Origin: Acidimicrobiia bacterium
GTDB taxonomy: Bacteria; Actinomycetota; Acidimicrobiia; Spongiisociales; ZC4RG35
Direction of reading: 5' to 3'
Length of the DNA: 47,062 bases
Assembly (NCBI GenBank): GCA_009837815.1
Contig: VXSV01000063.1
Coordinates: 1-47,062, forward strand
This document shows positions 33,343 to 41,602 of this stretch, piece by piece. Under the pieces are notes generated by a model. It was not told the origin of the DNA and did no database searches. It worked only from the letters and a program-made list of their open reading frames with translations. Positions within the stretch are counted from its first letter, which is position 1; each line of letters opens with the position of its first letter. A program made the translations under genes and the position numbers.

Positions 33343-33702
33343 CTAGAGGGCGTGTTTCTTGAGGTCGTCCAGGTTGATCCACTCGAGGGCGGCCACTGAC
33401 GTCGACTCCAGCCGCACCCTCGGGGCCATCCCGGCCTCGAATGCTTCCTGCCAGCGGGAGGCGCACAAGCACCAGCAGTCGCCGGGCGTCAGCCCTTCGA
33501 ACCCGTAGACAGGCATCGGAGTGCTGAGATCGTTGCCGCGGGACTTGCTGAACTCGAGGAACTCCTCGGTCATCTCGGCACACACCGCGTGCACGCCTAT
33601 GTCATCGCCTCGGGTCTCGCAGGAACCGGTCCTGTAGTACCCGGTGAGAGGCCGCATGGAGCAGGGCTCCAGTTCACCTCCTAGCACGTTCACAGGTTTC
33701 AA
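33343..33702 (-). CDS. DUF2237-family protein
   Basis: The 119-aa product covers the whole DUF2237 family: NVLGGELEPCSMRPLTGYYR, SCETRGDDIGVHAVCAEMTEEF, LEFSKSRGNDLSTP, and GLTPGDCWCLCASRWQEAF. Conserved cysteines and histidines suggest metal or cofactor binding, but no function is known. TTG 33702 is chosen because GGAG lies about eight bases upstream and the length then matches the family; longer frames run into korB. It follows korB by 28 bases. Confidence 0.85.
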   Translation of the reverse strand: MKPVNVLGGELEPCSMRPLTGYYRTGSCETRGDDIGVHAVCAEMTEEFLEFSKSRGNDLSTPMPVYGFEGLTPGDCWCLCASRWQEAFEAGMAPRVRLESTSVAALEWINLDDLKKHAL

Positions 33703-33730
33703 GCGCCCCTCTCCGACGGCCCGGTCCCCT

Positions 33731-34738
33731 TCATGTGACTTCCCACGTCCCGGCTGAACTGAACAGTGCGTCCAGGTCCGCAGGCCCCCGGTTTTGAGCG
33801 TCGACGATCTGCTGTTGCATTTCTCTTCCATAGGTGGGTCGGGAGATGTTGCGGAAGATCCCCAAGGGGGTGGGACCGTGGGGGGTGTGGGCAAGCCGGC
33901 TGATGGAGAACGCCACGCTGGGGTTCTCCCGGCGCGGGTCATGGACCAGAATCCGGTCGGGACTGACCGAGGATGTGGGCTTGATCCGCGCCTCGCCGTC
34001 CTCCATCACTACGCAACTCTCCCCCGAGCCGCCGAAGACCACCGGCTTGCCCTCCTCCAGATTGATCCGGTTGACGGTCCGCTCGGCCCTGCCGGTCAGG
34101 GCGATGAAGGCTTTGTCGTTGAAGACGTTGCAGTTCTGGTAGATCTCGACGAACGCCGAGCCGGTGTGGTTGACGGCTTCGCCCAGCACGTACTGGGTGT
34201 GATTGCGGTCCATGTCCAGGGTCCTCGCCACGAAGGAGGCTTCGGACCCGATGGCCAGACTCACCGGGTTGAAGGGAAAGTCGATGGAGCCGAAGGGAGT
34301 GGACTTGGTGCGTTTGCCCACCTCGGAGGTGGGTGAGTACTGGCCCTTGGTGAGTCCGTATATCTGGTTGTTGAACAACAGGATCTTGATATTGACGTTG
34401 CGACGCAGGGCGTGAATCAGATGGTTCCCCCCGATGGAGAGGGCGTCGCCGTCACCGGTCACAACCCAGACCGACAGGTCGGGGCGCGACGTCGCCAAGC
34501 CGGTGGCGATGGTCGGCGCCCTCCCGTGAATAGTGTGGAAGCCGTAGGTGTTCATGTAGTAGGGAAAGCGGGCGGCACAGCCGATTCCCGAGACGACCAC
34601 GATGTTCTCGCGCGGCACCCCCATCTGGGTCATGAAGCCTTGCACCGTTGCGAGGATCGTGTAGTCGCCGCACCCGGGGCACCACCGGACCTCCTGGTCG
34701 CTCTGGAAGTCGGACCGGGTGTAGGTCAGGTTGCTCAC
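33731..34738 (-). CDS. korB: 2-oxoacid:ferredoxin oxidoreductase, beta subunit
   Basis: TPP-binding subunit of a CoA-acylating 2-oxoacid:ferredoxin oxidoreductase, most likely acting on 2-oxoglutarate. The 335-aa product has Cys20 and Cys23 (WCPGCGDY), Cys54 (GIGCAARFPYY) and a later Cys in YQNCNVFND, the four expected [4Fe-4S] ligands. The TPP/Mg motif is GDGDALSIGGNHLIHALRR with NNQIYGLTKGQ following (95-133). GTG 34738 overlaps the korA stop. The substrate is inferred from similarity to mycobacterial KorB. Confidence 0.93.
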   Translation of the reverse strand: MSNLTYTRSDFQSDQEVRWCPGCGDYTILATVQGFMTQMGVPRENIVVVSGIGCAARFPYYMNTYGFHTIHGRAPTIATGLATSRPDLSVWVVTGDGDALSIGGNHLIHALRRNVNIKILLFNNQIYGLTKGQYSPTSEVGKRTKSTPFGSIDFPFNPVSLAIGSEASFVARTLDMDRNHTQYVLGEAVNHTGSAFVEIYQNCNVFNDKAFIALTGRAERTVNRINLEEGKPVVFGGSGESCVVMEDGEARIKPTSSVSPDRILVHDPRRENPSVAFSISRLAHTPHGPTPLGIFRNISRPTYGREMQQQIVDAQNRGPADLDALFSSAGTWEVT

Positions 34739-36624
34739 GACTCGAGCACCTCCAGGATCCTGTCCCTTATCTCCCCGATGTAGAAAGGAGTGCCGGTCAC
34801 CTTGTTGAGACCGAACGCGTCCTTCAGGAAGTTGGCCCGGATCACATAGCGCAACTGGCCCGTGTTGAGTTCGGGGATCAACACCTTCTTATAGGATTGC
34901 AGCACGTCCCCCAGGTTGGCGGGGAGGGGATTCAGGTATCGAAGGTGGGCGTAGGCGACCTTGTAACCCTCCCGGTTCAGGTTGCGACAGGCCGCTCCCA
35001 TCGTGCCCTTGCTGGAGCCCCATCCCAGCACCAGGAGGTTTGCGTCCAACTCCCCGTGTACCTCCAACGCCGGGATGTCGTTGGCGATGTTCGCCACCTT
35101 CCAGGCCCGGGAGTCGGTCATCAACTGGTGATTGTCGGGGTTGTAGGAGATGTCGCCGCTGATGTTCTCCTTCTCCAGTCCGCCGATCCGGTGTTCCAGG
35201 CCCTTGGTGCCGGGGATCGCCCAGGGGCGGGAGAAGGTGTTGAAGTCACGAAGATAGGGCAAGAAACGCCCTCCGGCGCCGTTGGGGGCCGAAGCGAACG
35301 GAACGCTTATGTCCGGCAGGTCCGCCGTGTCCGGGATCCTCCACGGCTCGGAGCCGTTGGCGATGTGGTTGTCGGAGAGGAGGATTACCGGAGTCATGTA
35401 CTTGAGGGCGATCCTGGCCGCCTCGATGGTTGTTTCCACCACATCCGAGGGGGTGGCGCAGGCCAGCACCGGGAGGGGCGACTCCCCGTGTCTGCCGAAC
35501 AGGGAGAACAAGAGGTCGGTCTGCTCCGGTTTGGTCGGCATTCCGGTCGACGGGCCGGCCCGTTGCACGTTGACTACCACCAGGGGCAACTCGGCGGTGA
35601 ACGCCAGGCTGATCGCTTCGCTTTTCAGTGCGATCCCCGGCCCCGAGGACCCGGTGACCGCCAGGTTTCCCCCGAAGGCGGCGCCGATGGCCGCGCCCAC
35701 CGCGGCTATCTCGTCTTCGGCCTGGAAGGTGCGCACCCCCAGCCGCTTGTGCCGGGCAAGTTCATGGAGGATGTCGGACGCCGGGGTGATCGGGTAGGAA
35801 CCGTAATAGAGCGGCAGCTTGGCGCAGTAGGAGGCGGCGATCAACCCCCACGCCAGAGCGGTGTTGCCGGTGATGCTGGTGTAGGCGCCGGGGGGAAGGC
35901 TGGCCGGTTTGACCTGGAAGATGCTCCGCGAGGTCTCGGTGGTGATGCCGAAGTTGTATCCCGCTCTCAGGGCGGCAACGTTGGCGGCGACCACCATCGG
36001 GGCTTTGGCGAACTTGTTCTCGGTCCAGGCGAGGATGGGTTCGAGGGGCCGCTGGAACAGCCACGCCAGGAACCCGAGGGCCACGAAGTTGCGGGAGCGA
36101 AGAACCGATCTCCCGCTGACCTTGTCCGCCACCGCCTCCTTGGTGATGGTGTTCATGGGGATTTCTATCAAATCGTATTGATTGAGGCTGCCGTCCATCA
36201 GGGGACTGTCCTCGTACCCGGCCTTGGCGAGACCCCGCTCGTCGAAAGCCTCGCTGTTGACTATCAGGGTTCCACCCTGGCGAAGGTCGGCGATGTTTGT
36301 CCTGAGAGCGGCGGGGTTCATCGCCACCATGCAGTCGGGCCGGTCACCGGAAGTGGAGATGTCCCAGTCGGCGATCTGGATCTGGAAGGAAGACACCCCG
36401 GGGAGGGTGCCGGCGGGCGCCCGGATTTCGGCCGGGAAGCTGGGCAGGGTGAAAAGGTCGTTGCCGAAGGCGGCCGAGGTGTCGGCAAAGCGGTTGCCCG
36501 CCAGCTGCATCCCGTCGCCGGAGTCGCCTGCGAAGCGGACGGTGACTTGTCTCAAGGGGGTGATGTTGCCGTTGGTCGACGGTTCGGAAACGCCCGTCTC
36601 GGCGTGGGCCGCTGGTGATGTCAC
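34735..36624 (-). CDS. korA: 2-oxoacid:ferredoxin oxidoreductase, fused gamma-alpha subunit
   Basis: The 629-aa product carries the gamma domain first (RFAGDSGDGMQLAGNRFA at 30-47; FPAEIRAPAGT) and the alpha (pyrimidine) domain after about residue 200 (YYGSYPITPASDILHEL, FQAEDEIAAVGAAIGAAFGG, TGSSGPGIALKSEA), as in the two-subunit actinobacterial enzymes. With KorB it oxidises 2-oxoglutarate to succinyl-CoA with reduction of ferredoxin, bypassing the NAD-linked dehydrogenase. The start is GTG 36624, directly downstream of an AT-rich gap; no ribosome-binding site is evident. Confidence 0.93.
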   Translation of the reverse strand: MTSPAAHAETGVSEPSTNGNITPLRQVTVRFAGDSGDGMQLAGNRFADTSAAFGNDLFTLPSFPAEIRAPAGTLPGVSSFQIQIADWDISTSGDRPDCMVAMNPAALRTNIADLRQGGTLIVNSEAFDERGLAKAGYEDSPLMDGSLNQYDLIEIPMNTITKEAVADKVSGRSVLRSRNFVALGFLAWLFQRPLEPILAWTENKFAKAPMVVAANVAALRAGYNFGITTETSRSIFQVKPASLPPGAYTSITGNTALAWGLIAASYCAKLPLYYGSYPITPASDILHELARHKRLGVRTFQAEDEIAAVGAAIGAAFGGNLAVTGSSGPGIALKSEAISLAFTAELPLVVVNVQRAGPSTGMPTKPEQTDLLFSLFGRHGESPLPVLACATPSDVVETTIEAARIALKYMTPVILLSDNHIANGSEPWRIPDTADLPDISVPFASAPNGAGGRFLPYLRDFNTFSRPWAIPGTKGLEHRIGGLEKENISGDISYNPDNHQLMTDSRAWKVANIANDIPALEVHGELDANLLVLGWGSSKGTMGAACRNLNREGYKVAYAHLRYLNPLPANLGDVLQSYKKVLIPELNTGQLRYVIRANFLKDAFGLNKVTGTPFYIGEIRDRILEVLES

Positions 36625-36657
36625 GTTAGATATTCAGACCTCGGTGTCAGGCGACCA

Positions 36658-36684
36658 ATATTACTTGAAACCGCGATTGTTCAA
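36658..36684 (-). promoter_or_regulatory. Candidate promoter of korAB
   Basis: In the AT-rich 93-base gap before korA, reading the minus strand, TTGAAC (36679-36684) is followed after 15 bases by TAATAT (36658-36663). The spacer is short and both boxes are imperfect. Another AT-rich hexamer, GAATAT, lies five bases before the GTG. The composition contrast with the flanking genes is the main support. Confidence 0.3.
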
Positions 36685-36717
36685 CCTCCAATAAAAACCT
36701 TACCTGCCATCTCAACT

Positions 36718-38145
36718 TTACCGGGACCGATGAGATGGTCGTGTCCCGACCGCCAGGACCGAGCGGGCGACGCCCTGGCGTTCCAGGATCGCCGCGGTCC
36801 TGAGCAGCAGGTCCTCTCTCCACCAGGGCGCCACCAATTGCAGTGAGAATGGGACTCCCGAGGACTGGTCGGATCGGGGAACGGGGATGCTGATGGCCGG
36901 ACAGCCGGACACGTTGACCAGGGAGGTGAACCAGGAGAGCACCGCCCGGTAGGCGAGTTTGCCGTGAGTTGCTGTTTGTATCTCCTGGTGGCCGATGACC
37001 TTGCGGAGCGCGCCGGAGGTGGGGAGGGCCAACAGGTGGAAGCGTTGGAAGGCGGCGCTCATACGGTGCCGCAGGCGGGCCTGCCAGCGCTTGGCGTCCA
37101 GCAAGGTCTCGTCGGGACGCGGTCCGCCGACTTCCAGCGTCTCCCGGATCCGGCCCGCCACTTCCGCTCCGTACGGCTTTCCCTCCTCCCACCAGGCGCG
37201 GTGCACCGCGGCCACCTCGGGATAGAGGATTTCGTTGATCCTTCCCGGAGGCAGCAGGACCGGGTCGCTGAACTCCTCGATGCTGACGCTCAGGCTCTCC
37301 AGTTGGCTGATCACCGAGCCGAAACGCTCTTTGAATCCCGCTGCGTAGGGGGCGTTGGCTATCCACTGTTCCGGCAGACCTACCCGGAGTTCACGGGGTT
37401 CGATCGGCGCATCGAGACGGTCGAGATCGGAGGGGCGGGGTGACGACCAGGGATCTTCGGGATGCCATCCGGCCATAGAGGAGTAGGCGACGGCGAGGTC
37501 TCCGCTGTTGGCGGCCAGGGGCCCGACCGTGTCCAGGGAAGGGCCCAGCGGGAATACCCCGGTGAGGGGCACGCGCCCGTGGGTCACCTTCAGTCCGAAG
37601 ATCCCGCACAGGGCGGCGGGGACCCGGATCGAGCCGCCGGTGTCGGTGCCTATGGAGATCGGCGCCAGTCCGGAGGCCACCACGGCGCCGGATCCGCCCG
37701 ATGATCCTCCCGGGGAGGTGGTCGGGTCGTGGGGATTCCGTACCGGGCCGAACCATTGGTTCTCGGACGAAAATCCGAAGGCGAACTCGTGCAGGCCCGC
37801 CCGGGCTACGATCACCGCGCCGGCCCTCTCCAGCCGTTCCACCACCGGTGCGGAGTGTCGGGGGTATGTCCGGTAGAAGGCCGATCCGCAGGTGGTGGGC
37901 GCTCCGGCCTGATCGATCAGGTCCTTGATTACCACCGGAACTCCGCACAGCGGACCAGGGTCCTCTCCCGCCGCTACCCGACTGTCCAAGTCGTCGGCGC
38001 GAGACATCGCAGCCTCGTTTATGTAGGTGGTGAGGTTCAGGGCACCCTGGGTATCTTGGAGGTCGGCCAGGGTTTGTCCTATGACGTCTCGCGCTGATCG
38101 CTTTCCGGCTCGAACCTGCCGGGCCAGGAACCGGGCGCTCTCCAT
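36718..38145 (-). CDS. Amidase (amidase signature family)
   Basis: The 475-aa product has the Ser-cisSer-Lys catalytic apparatus: Lys74 (VVIKDLID), the GGSSGGS loop at 146-152 with the cis-Ser, and Ser172 (TDTGGSIRVPA). It resembles GatA in the core, but no gatB or gatC is adjacent and the C-terminal half is divergent, so a stand-alone amidase is more likely; the substrate is unknown. ATG 38145 has GGAGG upstream. It starts 14 bases after the DUF3048 gene on the same strand. Confidence 0.88.
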   Translation of the reverse strand: MESARFLARQVRAGKRSARDVIGQTLADLQDTQGALNLTTYINEAAMSRADDLDSRVAAGEDPGPLCGVPVVIKDLIDQAGAPTTCGSAFYRTYPRHSAPVVERLERAGAVIVARAGLHEFAFGFSSENQWFGPVRNPHDPTTSPGGSSGGSGAVVASGLAPISIGTDTGGSIRVPAALCGIFGLKVTHGRVPLTGVFPLGPSLDTVGPLAANSGDLAVAYSSMAGWHPEDPWSSPRPSDLDRLDAPIEPRELRVGLPEQWIANAPYAAGFKERFGSVISQLESLSVSIEEFSDPVLLPPGRINEILYPEVAAVHRAWWEEGKPYGAEVAGRIRETLEVGGPRPDETLLDAKRWQARLRHRMSAAFQRFHLLALPTSGALRKVIGHQEIQTATHGKLAYRAVLSWFTSLVNVSGCPAISIPVPRSDQSSGVPFSLQLVAPWWREDLLLRTAAILERQGVARSVLAVGTRPSHRSR

Positions 38146-38159
38146 CGGGCCTCCAACTC

Positions 38160-39335
38160 CTACCAGGAGACAAGACGCCCGTCTGGAAAGAGGCTGATCC
38201 AGGGTCGACCGGCGGGAACCGTAATGGGAGAACCATCGGTCAGCATGAACGAGAAGGGCTGGGCCGTGTCCGCCCGTTCCCATCTCCCGTCCACGACCTG
38301 CCCCTCGGCGAACACCAGCACCCGCCCCTCGCCGGTGGTCTCCATGGTGGGGAGAGTCACCCCGCCCTGGGGAGGCGTGGTGTAGAACAATCGGGAGAAG
38401 ATCACCACCAGGACGTCGGCGGTGATCACTTCCTCGCTCCCCTCTACATGGGTCCAGGTGTGGGGACCGTCATCCAGGTGTCGCTCGTAGGTGCTTCCGT
38501 TCCACTCCCAGGTGACGGAGTTGGTGGGCGCCCATTCCATGGTCACCTCGGAGACGCCTCCCGGGATGCCCGAGACCGGCAGGTCTCCGATCTCGAACAG
38601 GGGGGGCGGGGGAGTGTCGGGATAGAGCCGCTGGTCGGCCGTGGGCCGCAACTCGGCCGTGTTCACGAAATAGTTGTGAGGTGCTCGTCGAGTCTCCTCA
38701 CGGTACCCTCCCACGCCGATCTCTCCGATCACCCCCACCCCGTTGCGGGGAAATGAGTTGAGGATCCAGTTCTGGCCCCCGCTGGCCAACACGGTGGTGT
38801 TCAGGTGTCGGAGCAAGTGGGGATCGGTGGGCCGCACCGAGCGTACCGGTCCCACGTAGGTGGAGTCGACCGAGTGGAACAGGGCTATGAAGCGGGTTAT
38901 CCCCGATTCGACCAGCAGCTCGAAAACCGCCTCGGCCTCGCCGATGCCGATCTGGGGACGGGCGTCCCAGTGATTGTCGACTTTCACGGCCATGGTCCGT
39001 CGGTTCAAAGAGTCCGGGTCGGCCACGCCCAACCCCGTAAGCGGACTGGGCGTCGCCGGCGGACCGGAAACGGTGGTGGTTGTGGTTGTTTCCTCGGCGG
39101 TGGTGGTTGTGGTGTCGGGGGTGGCGCTGGTGGTCTCCTCGGTGGGGCCGGTTGTGACGCTGGGGGTCGTGGTGGTTTCGACGGTTGTGGCTGTGGAGGA
39201 GGCTGTCGTGTCGGAGGTCTCCGCCTGCGACTCGACGGTGGGCGACCGGGTGGTGGTTACCGGTTCTTCTGCGGGGTCTCCGCCGCACGCCGCCGCCAGG
39301 ACAGCCAATACCGTCGCCACCAGGATTCTTCGCAT
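38160..39335 (-). CDS. DUF3048 (YerB-like) lipoprotein with Thr-rich linker
   Basis: The 391-aa product starts with a lipoprotein signal peptide (RRILVATVLAVLAAACGG, lipid-attached Cys17). Residues about 22-90 are an extended linker dominated by Thr with Glu, Pro and Ser. The globular part matches DUF3048: RRTMAVKVDNHWDARPQIG, VFELLVESGITRFIALFHS, VGPVRSVRP, and a C-terminal half with PTMETTGEGRVLVFAEGQ. Function is unknown. The start has no purine-rich ribosome-binding site; TAGCAT eight bases upstream could be a -10 of a leaderless transcript. It lies between another Thr-rich exported protein and an amidase. Confidence 0.85.
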   Translation of the reverse strand: MRRILVATVLAVLAAACGGDPAEEPVTTTRSPTVESQAETSDTTASSTATTVETTTTPSVTTGPTEETTSATPDTTTTTAEETTTTTTVSGPPATPSPLTGLGVADPDSLNRRTMAVKVDNHWDARPQIGIGEAEAVFELLVESGITRFIALFHSVDSTYVGPVRSVRPTDPHLLRHLNTTVLASGGQNWILNSFPRNGVGVIGEIGVGGYREETRRAPHNYFVNTAELRPTADQRLYPDTPPPPLFEIGDLPVSGIPGGVSEVTMEWAPTNSVTWEWNGSTYERHLDDGPHTWTHVEGSEEVITADVLVVIFSRLFYTTPPQGGVTLPTMETTGEGRVLVFAEGQVVDGRWERADTAQPFSFMLTDGSPITVPAGRPWISLFPDGRLVSW

Positions 39336-39376
39336 GAGGAGGGATGCTAAACCAATGTCGGGGCCGTTCTGCTTCT

Positions 39377-40237
39377 TTAACCCTGGCAACCCGCTCCACC
39401 CGAGATTGACACCAGCCTGTCCTCCGGTCCGGCTCCGGTGAAGACCCCGGTCAGGTAGCCGGGTCCGGGGACATCCACTTGCAGAGTGGCTTCCTGCGCC
39501 CCAGTGGCCTCCTCGGCGCCGTCGTCGGATGGTACGGGTGGATCGCTGTAGGTGATGGCCGCCTCGCCGTAGATCGAAACCGCACGGGACAGGGCAGTGC
39601 CCAGTCTCAGGCCTTCGGATGTCCGGAGTTCGGGTCCGGCGGGCAGAGACTGGCCCTCCAGAAGCGAATAGGTGAAAGAGAACAGGTGCTCGTGGCCGTC
39701 CGGCCCCCAGTCGGTGGGACCGTCGGAGAGGTACACGGTCAAGCTTCCCCAGTTGACCACTCGCGCCCTGATCCCCGGACATCGGAGGACATCCAGGTCC
39801 GCCGGCACCCATCCGGTGTCGTTGTCCGGGTCCCCGAGCGCCCCGGTCAGAACGGCGATAGTCCTCTGGGCGTCGCTTCCGAAGGGAAGGGGTCCCAGTC
39901 CTTCGGGTTGGAGGTAGATGTCCGCCGCCGCGATGGGCTCCTCCACGAAGGTGGCAGGCGGAAGGGTGGTAGGGGATGGAGTCGTCTCGGTAACCGGAGT
40001 AGTAGCGGGCTGGGTTGGCCCGGTCGCGGGGCTCGGAGACGACGTTGTGGTCAAGGCAGTGACGGTGGTGGTTTCGGCGCCGGCCGTGCCGCCGGTCAGA
40101 CCGGAGCTTCCCAGGGCGTTCCGAATGACTAGCACCACCGCAGTGACGGCCATGATCACCACCAGTGTCCCCAGAGTGACGAGCAGGGTCCTCTGCCATC
40201 TCTCCATGCGATCGGTGGGCGGGGGTGGGGGTTGCAT
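39377..40237 (-). CDS. Unknown membrane-anchored protein with Thr/Pro-rich linker, 286 aa
   Basis: Residues 2-8 include six consecutive prolines. A single transmembrane helix spans about 17-38, with basic residues before it, so the bulk is predicted outside. A Thr/Pro/Ser linker (about 52-95) leads to a globular domain of about 190 residues with IYLQPEGLGPLPFGSDAQR, CPGIRARVVNWGSLTVYLSDG and a C-terminal YLTGVFTGAGPEDRLVSISGG. The domain resembles small beta-rich extracytoplasmic domains, but no family was recognised. ATG 40237 has AAGGA upstream. It starts 17 bases after sodX and is probably in the same transcript. Confidence 0.75.
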   Translation of the reverse strand: MQPPPPPTDRMERWQRTLLVTLGTLVVIMAVTAVVLVIRNALGSSGLTGGTAGAETTTVTALTTTSSPSPATGPTQPATTPVTETTPSPTTLPPATFVEEPIAAADIYLQPEGLGPLPFGSDAQRTIAVLTGALGDPDNDTGWVPADLDVLRCPGIRARVVNWGSLTVYLSDGPTDWGPDGHEHLFSFTYSLLEGQSLPAGPELRTSEGLRLGTALSRAVSIYGEAAITYSDPPVPSDDGAEEATGAQEATLQVDVPGPGYLTGVFTGAGPEDRLVSISGGAGCQG

Positions 40238-40254
40238 GTTCCTTCGATCGATGT

Positions 40255-40713
40255 CTATGTCCGATGGCTCCCGGACTGCCGGCCGGCCGGGGTGCTCCGG
40301 CTCGGGTACCTGAGGATCATCCTGTACATGCAGTCGGTCGCTACCGCTCCGAAGGCTCGGGAGTCGTCTCGGGTGAGTGGCCGTTGGTCCGAGAGCACGA
40401 ACACCTTTTCCCGGGGCACGGCCCACCGCCCGTCGGGCGCCGAGAACCCGGTTCCCCAGTGGTCGAGACCCGCTTTCCCGTCGATCAGAACTTCTCCCCC
40501 TTCGATGGTAACTGTCTCTCCTTCCGTCCCCACCACTCGCTTGACCATCCAGAACTCTTCTCGGAGGGGATGCGGGAAGGCCACGATGCTGCCCCGCCGG
40601 ATGGACTGTGCCCGGTTAGGGAGCCATCCGATGAAGCGGGCGCCATCGGCCAGGGCTGGGCTCATCGAGGCGCCGGAGACCGCGAACCGTCTGAGGCGGA
40701 GTCTGCTCATCAT
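40255..40713 (-). CDS. sodX: Nickel-type superoxide dismutase maturation protease (S26-like)
   Basis: Removes the N-terminal propeptide of Ni-SOD to expose the nickel-binding His. The 152-aa product is a compact S26 peptidase with nucleophile Ser16 (SGASMSP), general base Lys58 (MVKRVVG) and DDSRAFG (116-122). Unlike signal peptidase I it has no N-terminal membrane helix, as expected for the soluble SodX type. It is divergent from sodN with 52 bases between starts, the standard pairing. Two adjacent ATGs exist (40713 and 40710). Confidence 0.88.
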   Translation of the reverse strand: MMSRLRLRRFAVSGASMSPALADGARFIGWLPNRAQSIRRGSIVAFPHPLREEFWMVKRVVGTEGETVTIEGGEVLIDGKAGLDHWGTGFSAPDGRWAVPREKVFVLSDQRPLTRDDSRAFGAVATDCMYRMILRYPSRSTPAGRQSGSHRT

Positions 40714-40728
40714 CGCTATTCTGGCTAC

Positions 40729-40743
40729 AACAGGATTCCTGTT
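40729..40743. promoter_or_regulatory. Perfect 15-bp palindrome between sodX and sodN
   Basis: AACAGGA-T-TCCTGTT: perfect 7-base arms around one base, in the 52-bp divergent promoter region, 22 bases before the sodN ATG and 15 from the sodX start. The position suits an operator acting on both genes. It does not resemble the known Streptomyces Nur site, so the regulator is unknown. Confidence 0.5.
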
Positions 40744-40765
40744 TCCCCCAGAGAGGAGTTAAACC

Positions 40766-41182
40766 ATGCCGCTATTCAGGCCTGCCACCGTCGTTCATGC
40801 CCACTGCGACCTCTTTTGTGGAGTTTATGACCCCGCCCAGGCAATGATCGAGGCTCGCTCGGTGCTCAATGCCTGCACCAAGTACGCCGAATCCGACGAT
40901 CCGGTGTTCCGGGACAGGTGCATCATCATCAAGGAGCAGCAGGCCGAGTTGGTGAAGCACCACCTTGCGGTGCTGTGGTCGGACTTCTTCAAGCCTCACC
41001 ACGTTGAATCGTTCCCCCAACTGCATGACCTGTTCTGGCGGGCTCTCAAAGCGGCCGGTGACGCCAAGAAATCGATGGACCCGGCTGTCTCCCAGGGCCT
41101 CGTCGACTTGATCGGAGAGATCGCCGGCATTTTCTGGCAGACCGAAGAGTCGAAGGCCGCGGGGGTCTACCCACCCGCATAA
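40766..41182 (+). CDS. sodN: Nickel superoxide dismutase
   Basis: Converts superoxide to oxygen and hydrogen peroxide in the cytoplasm as a hexamer of four-helix bundles. The 138-aa precursor has a 12-residue propeptide ending in Val-His-Ala; processing exposes His13-Cys14-Asp15-Leu16-Phe17-Cys18-Gly19-Val20-Tyr21. The nickel ligands (His1, Cys2, Cys6 of the mature protein) and Tyr9 are kept, but the usual Pro5 is Phe. The rest (YDPAQAMIEARSV, HHLAVLWSDFFKPHH) is typical. GAGGAG lies seven bases before ATG 40766. It is paired with divergent sodX. Confidence 0.95.
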   Translation: MPLFRPATVVHAHCDLFCGVYDPAQAMIEARSVLNACTKYAESDDPVFRDRCIIIKEQQAELVKHHLAVLWSDFFKPHHVESFPQLHDLFWRALKAAGDAKKSMDPAVSQGLVDLIGEIAGIFWQTEESKAAGVYPPA

Positions 41183-41602
41183 CCCGTCTCGGCGTGGGGG
41201 TTGGGTCGACAGCTGCCGCGGCTTTCACCACAAGGCTGTGAAAAAAGCTGCGCCGGCAAGGTTGATCCTGTCCCACCTTGCATCCCATACTGACCACAGC
41301 TAAACACCAAGACCGGTCCGCCATGGCGCCGACCGGACCGCGTCGAGGGATCAAATCGATCTGGTCGGAAGGCTCTGTCCCACCCTGGGCAGAGCCCGTT
41401 GTACCCATGGAAAGGTGGCGGCGGGGGAGGGCTTCCCGAAATAGGGGCCGGGAATTTCGCGAGTTTCCGTTGTGAAAGAGCAGACCCGTTGTTTGACTGC
41501 CTCAGCCCCGGACGACCCGCCCCGTACTTACTCTGTGGCTGCGTCTCGGAGACATCTCAGCCGGGCCCGAGCGAGGCGATGCGCGCCGGCCTTGGACGGG
41601 GT
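41183..41602. other. Convergent intergenic region between sodN and metG, with two hairpins
   Basis: About 420 bases with no convincing coding frame. CGGTCCG (41314-41320) and CGGACCG (41334-41340) form a perfect 7-bp stem. At 41371-41396 a strong hairpin pairs GGCTCTG with CAGAGCC and, inside it, CCC with GGG, with one bulged T and a 5-base loop. Neither is followed by a T run. They may act as transcription terminators for the converging genes or belong to an unannotated RNA. Confidence 0.45.
41371..41396. terminator. Strong hairpin, possible bidirectional terminator
   Basis: Ten base pairs with one bulge (outer GGCTCTG/CAGAGCC, inner CCC/GGG, loop ACCCT), located between the converging sodN and metG genes, about 190 bases past sodN and 207 past metG. 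The lack of a T tract makes intrinsic termination uncertain. Confidence 0.3.

Noticed and set aside
36718..38145. Assignment of the amidase as GatA
   Set aside because: No gatB or gatC is adjacent and the C-terminal half diverges, so only a general amidase call is supported.
40714..40765. Nur-type nickel box in the sodX/sodN gap
   Set aside because: The palindrome present is AACAGGA-T-TCCTGTT, which lacks the TTGCAA half-sites of the Streptomyces Nur site.
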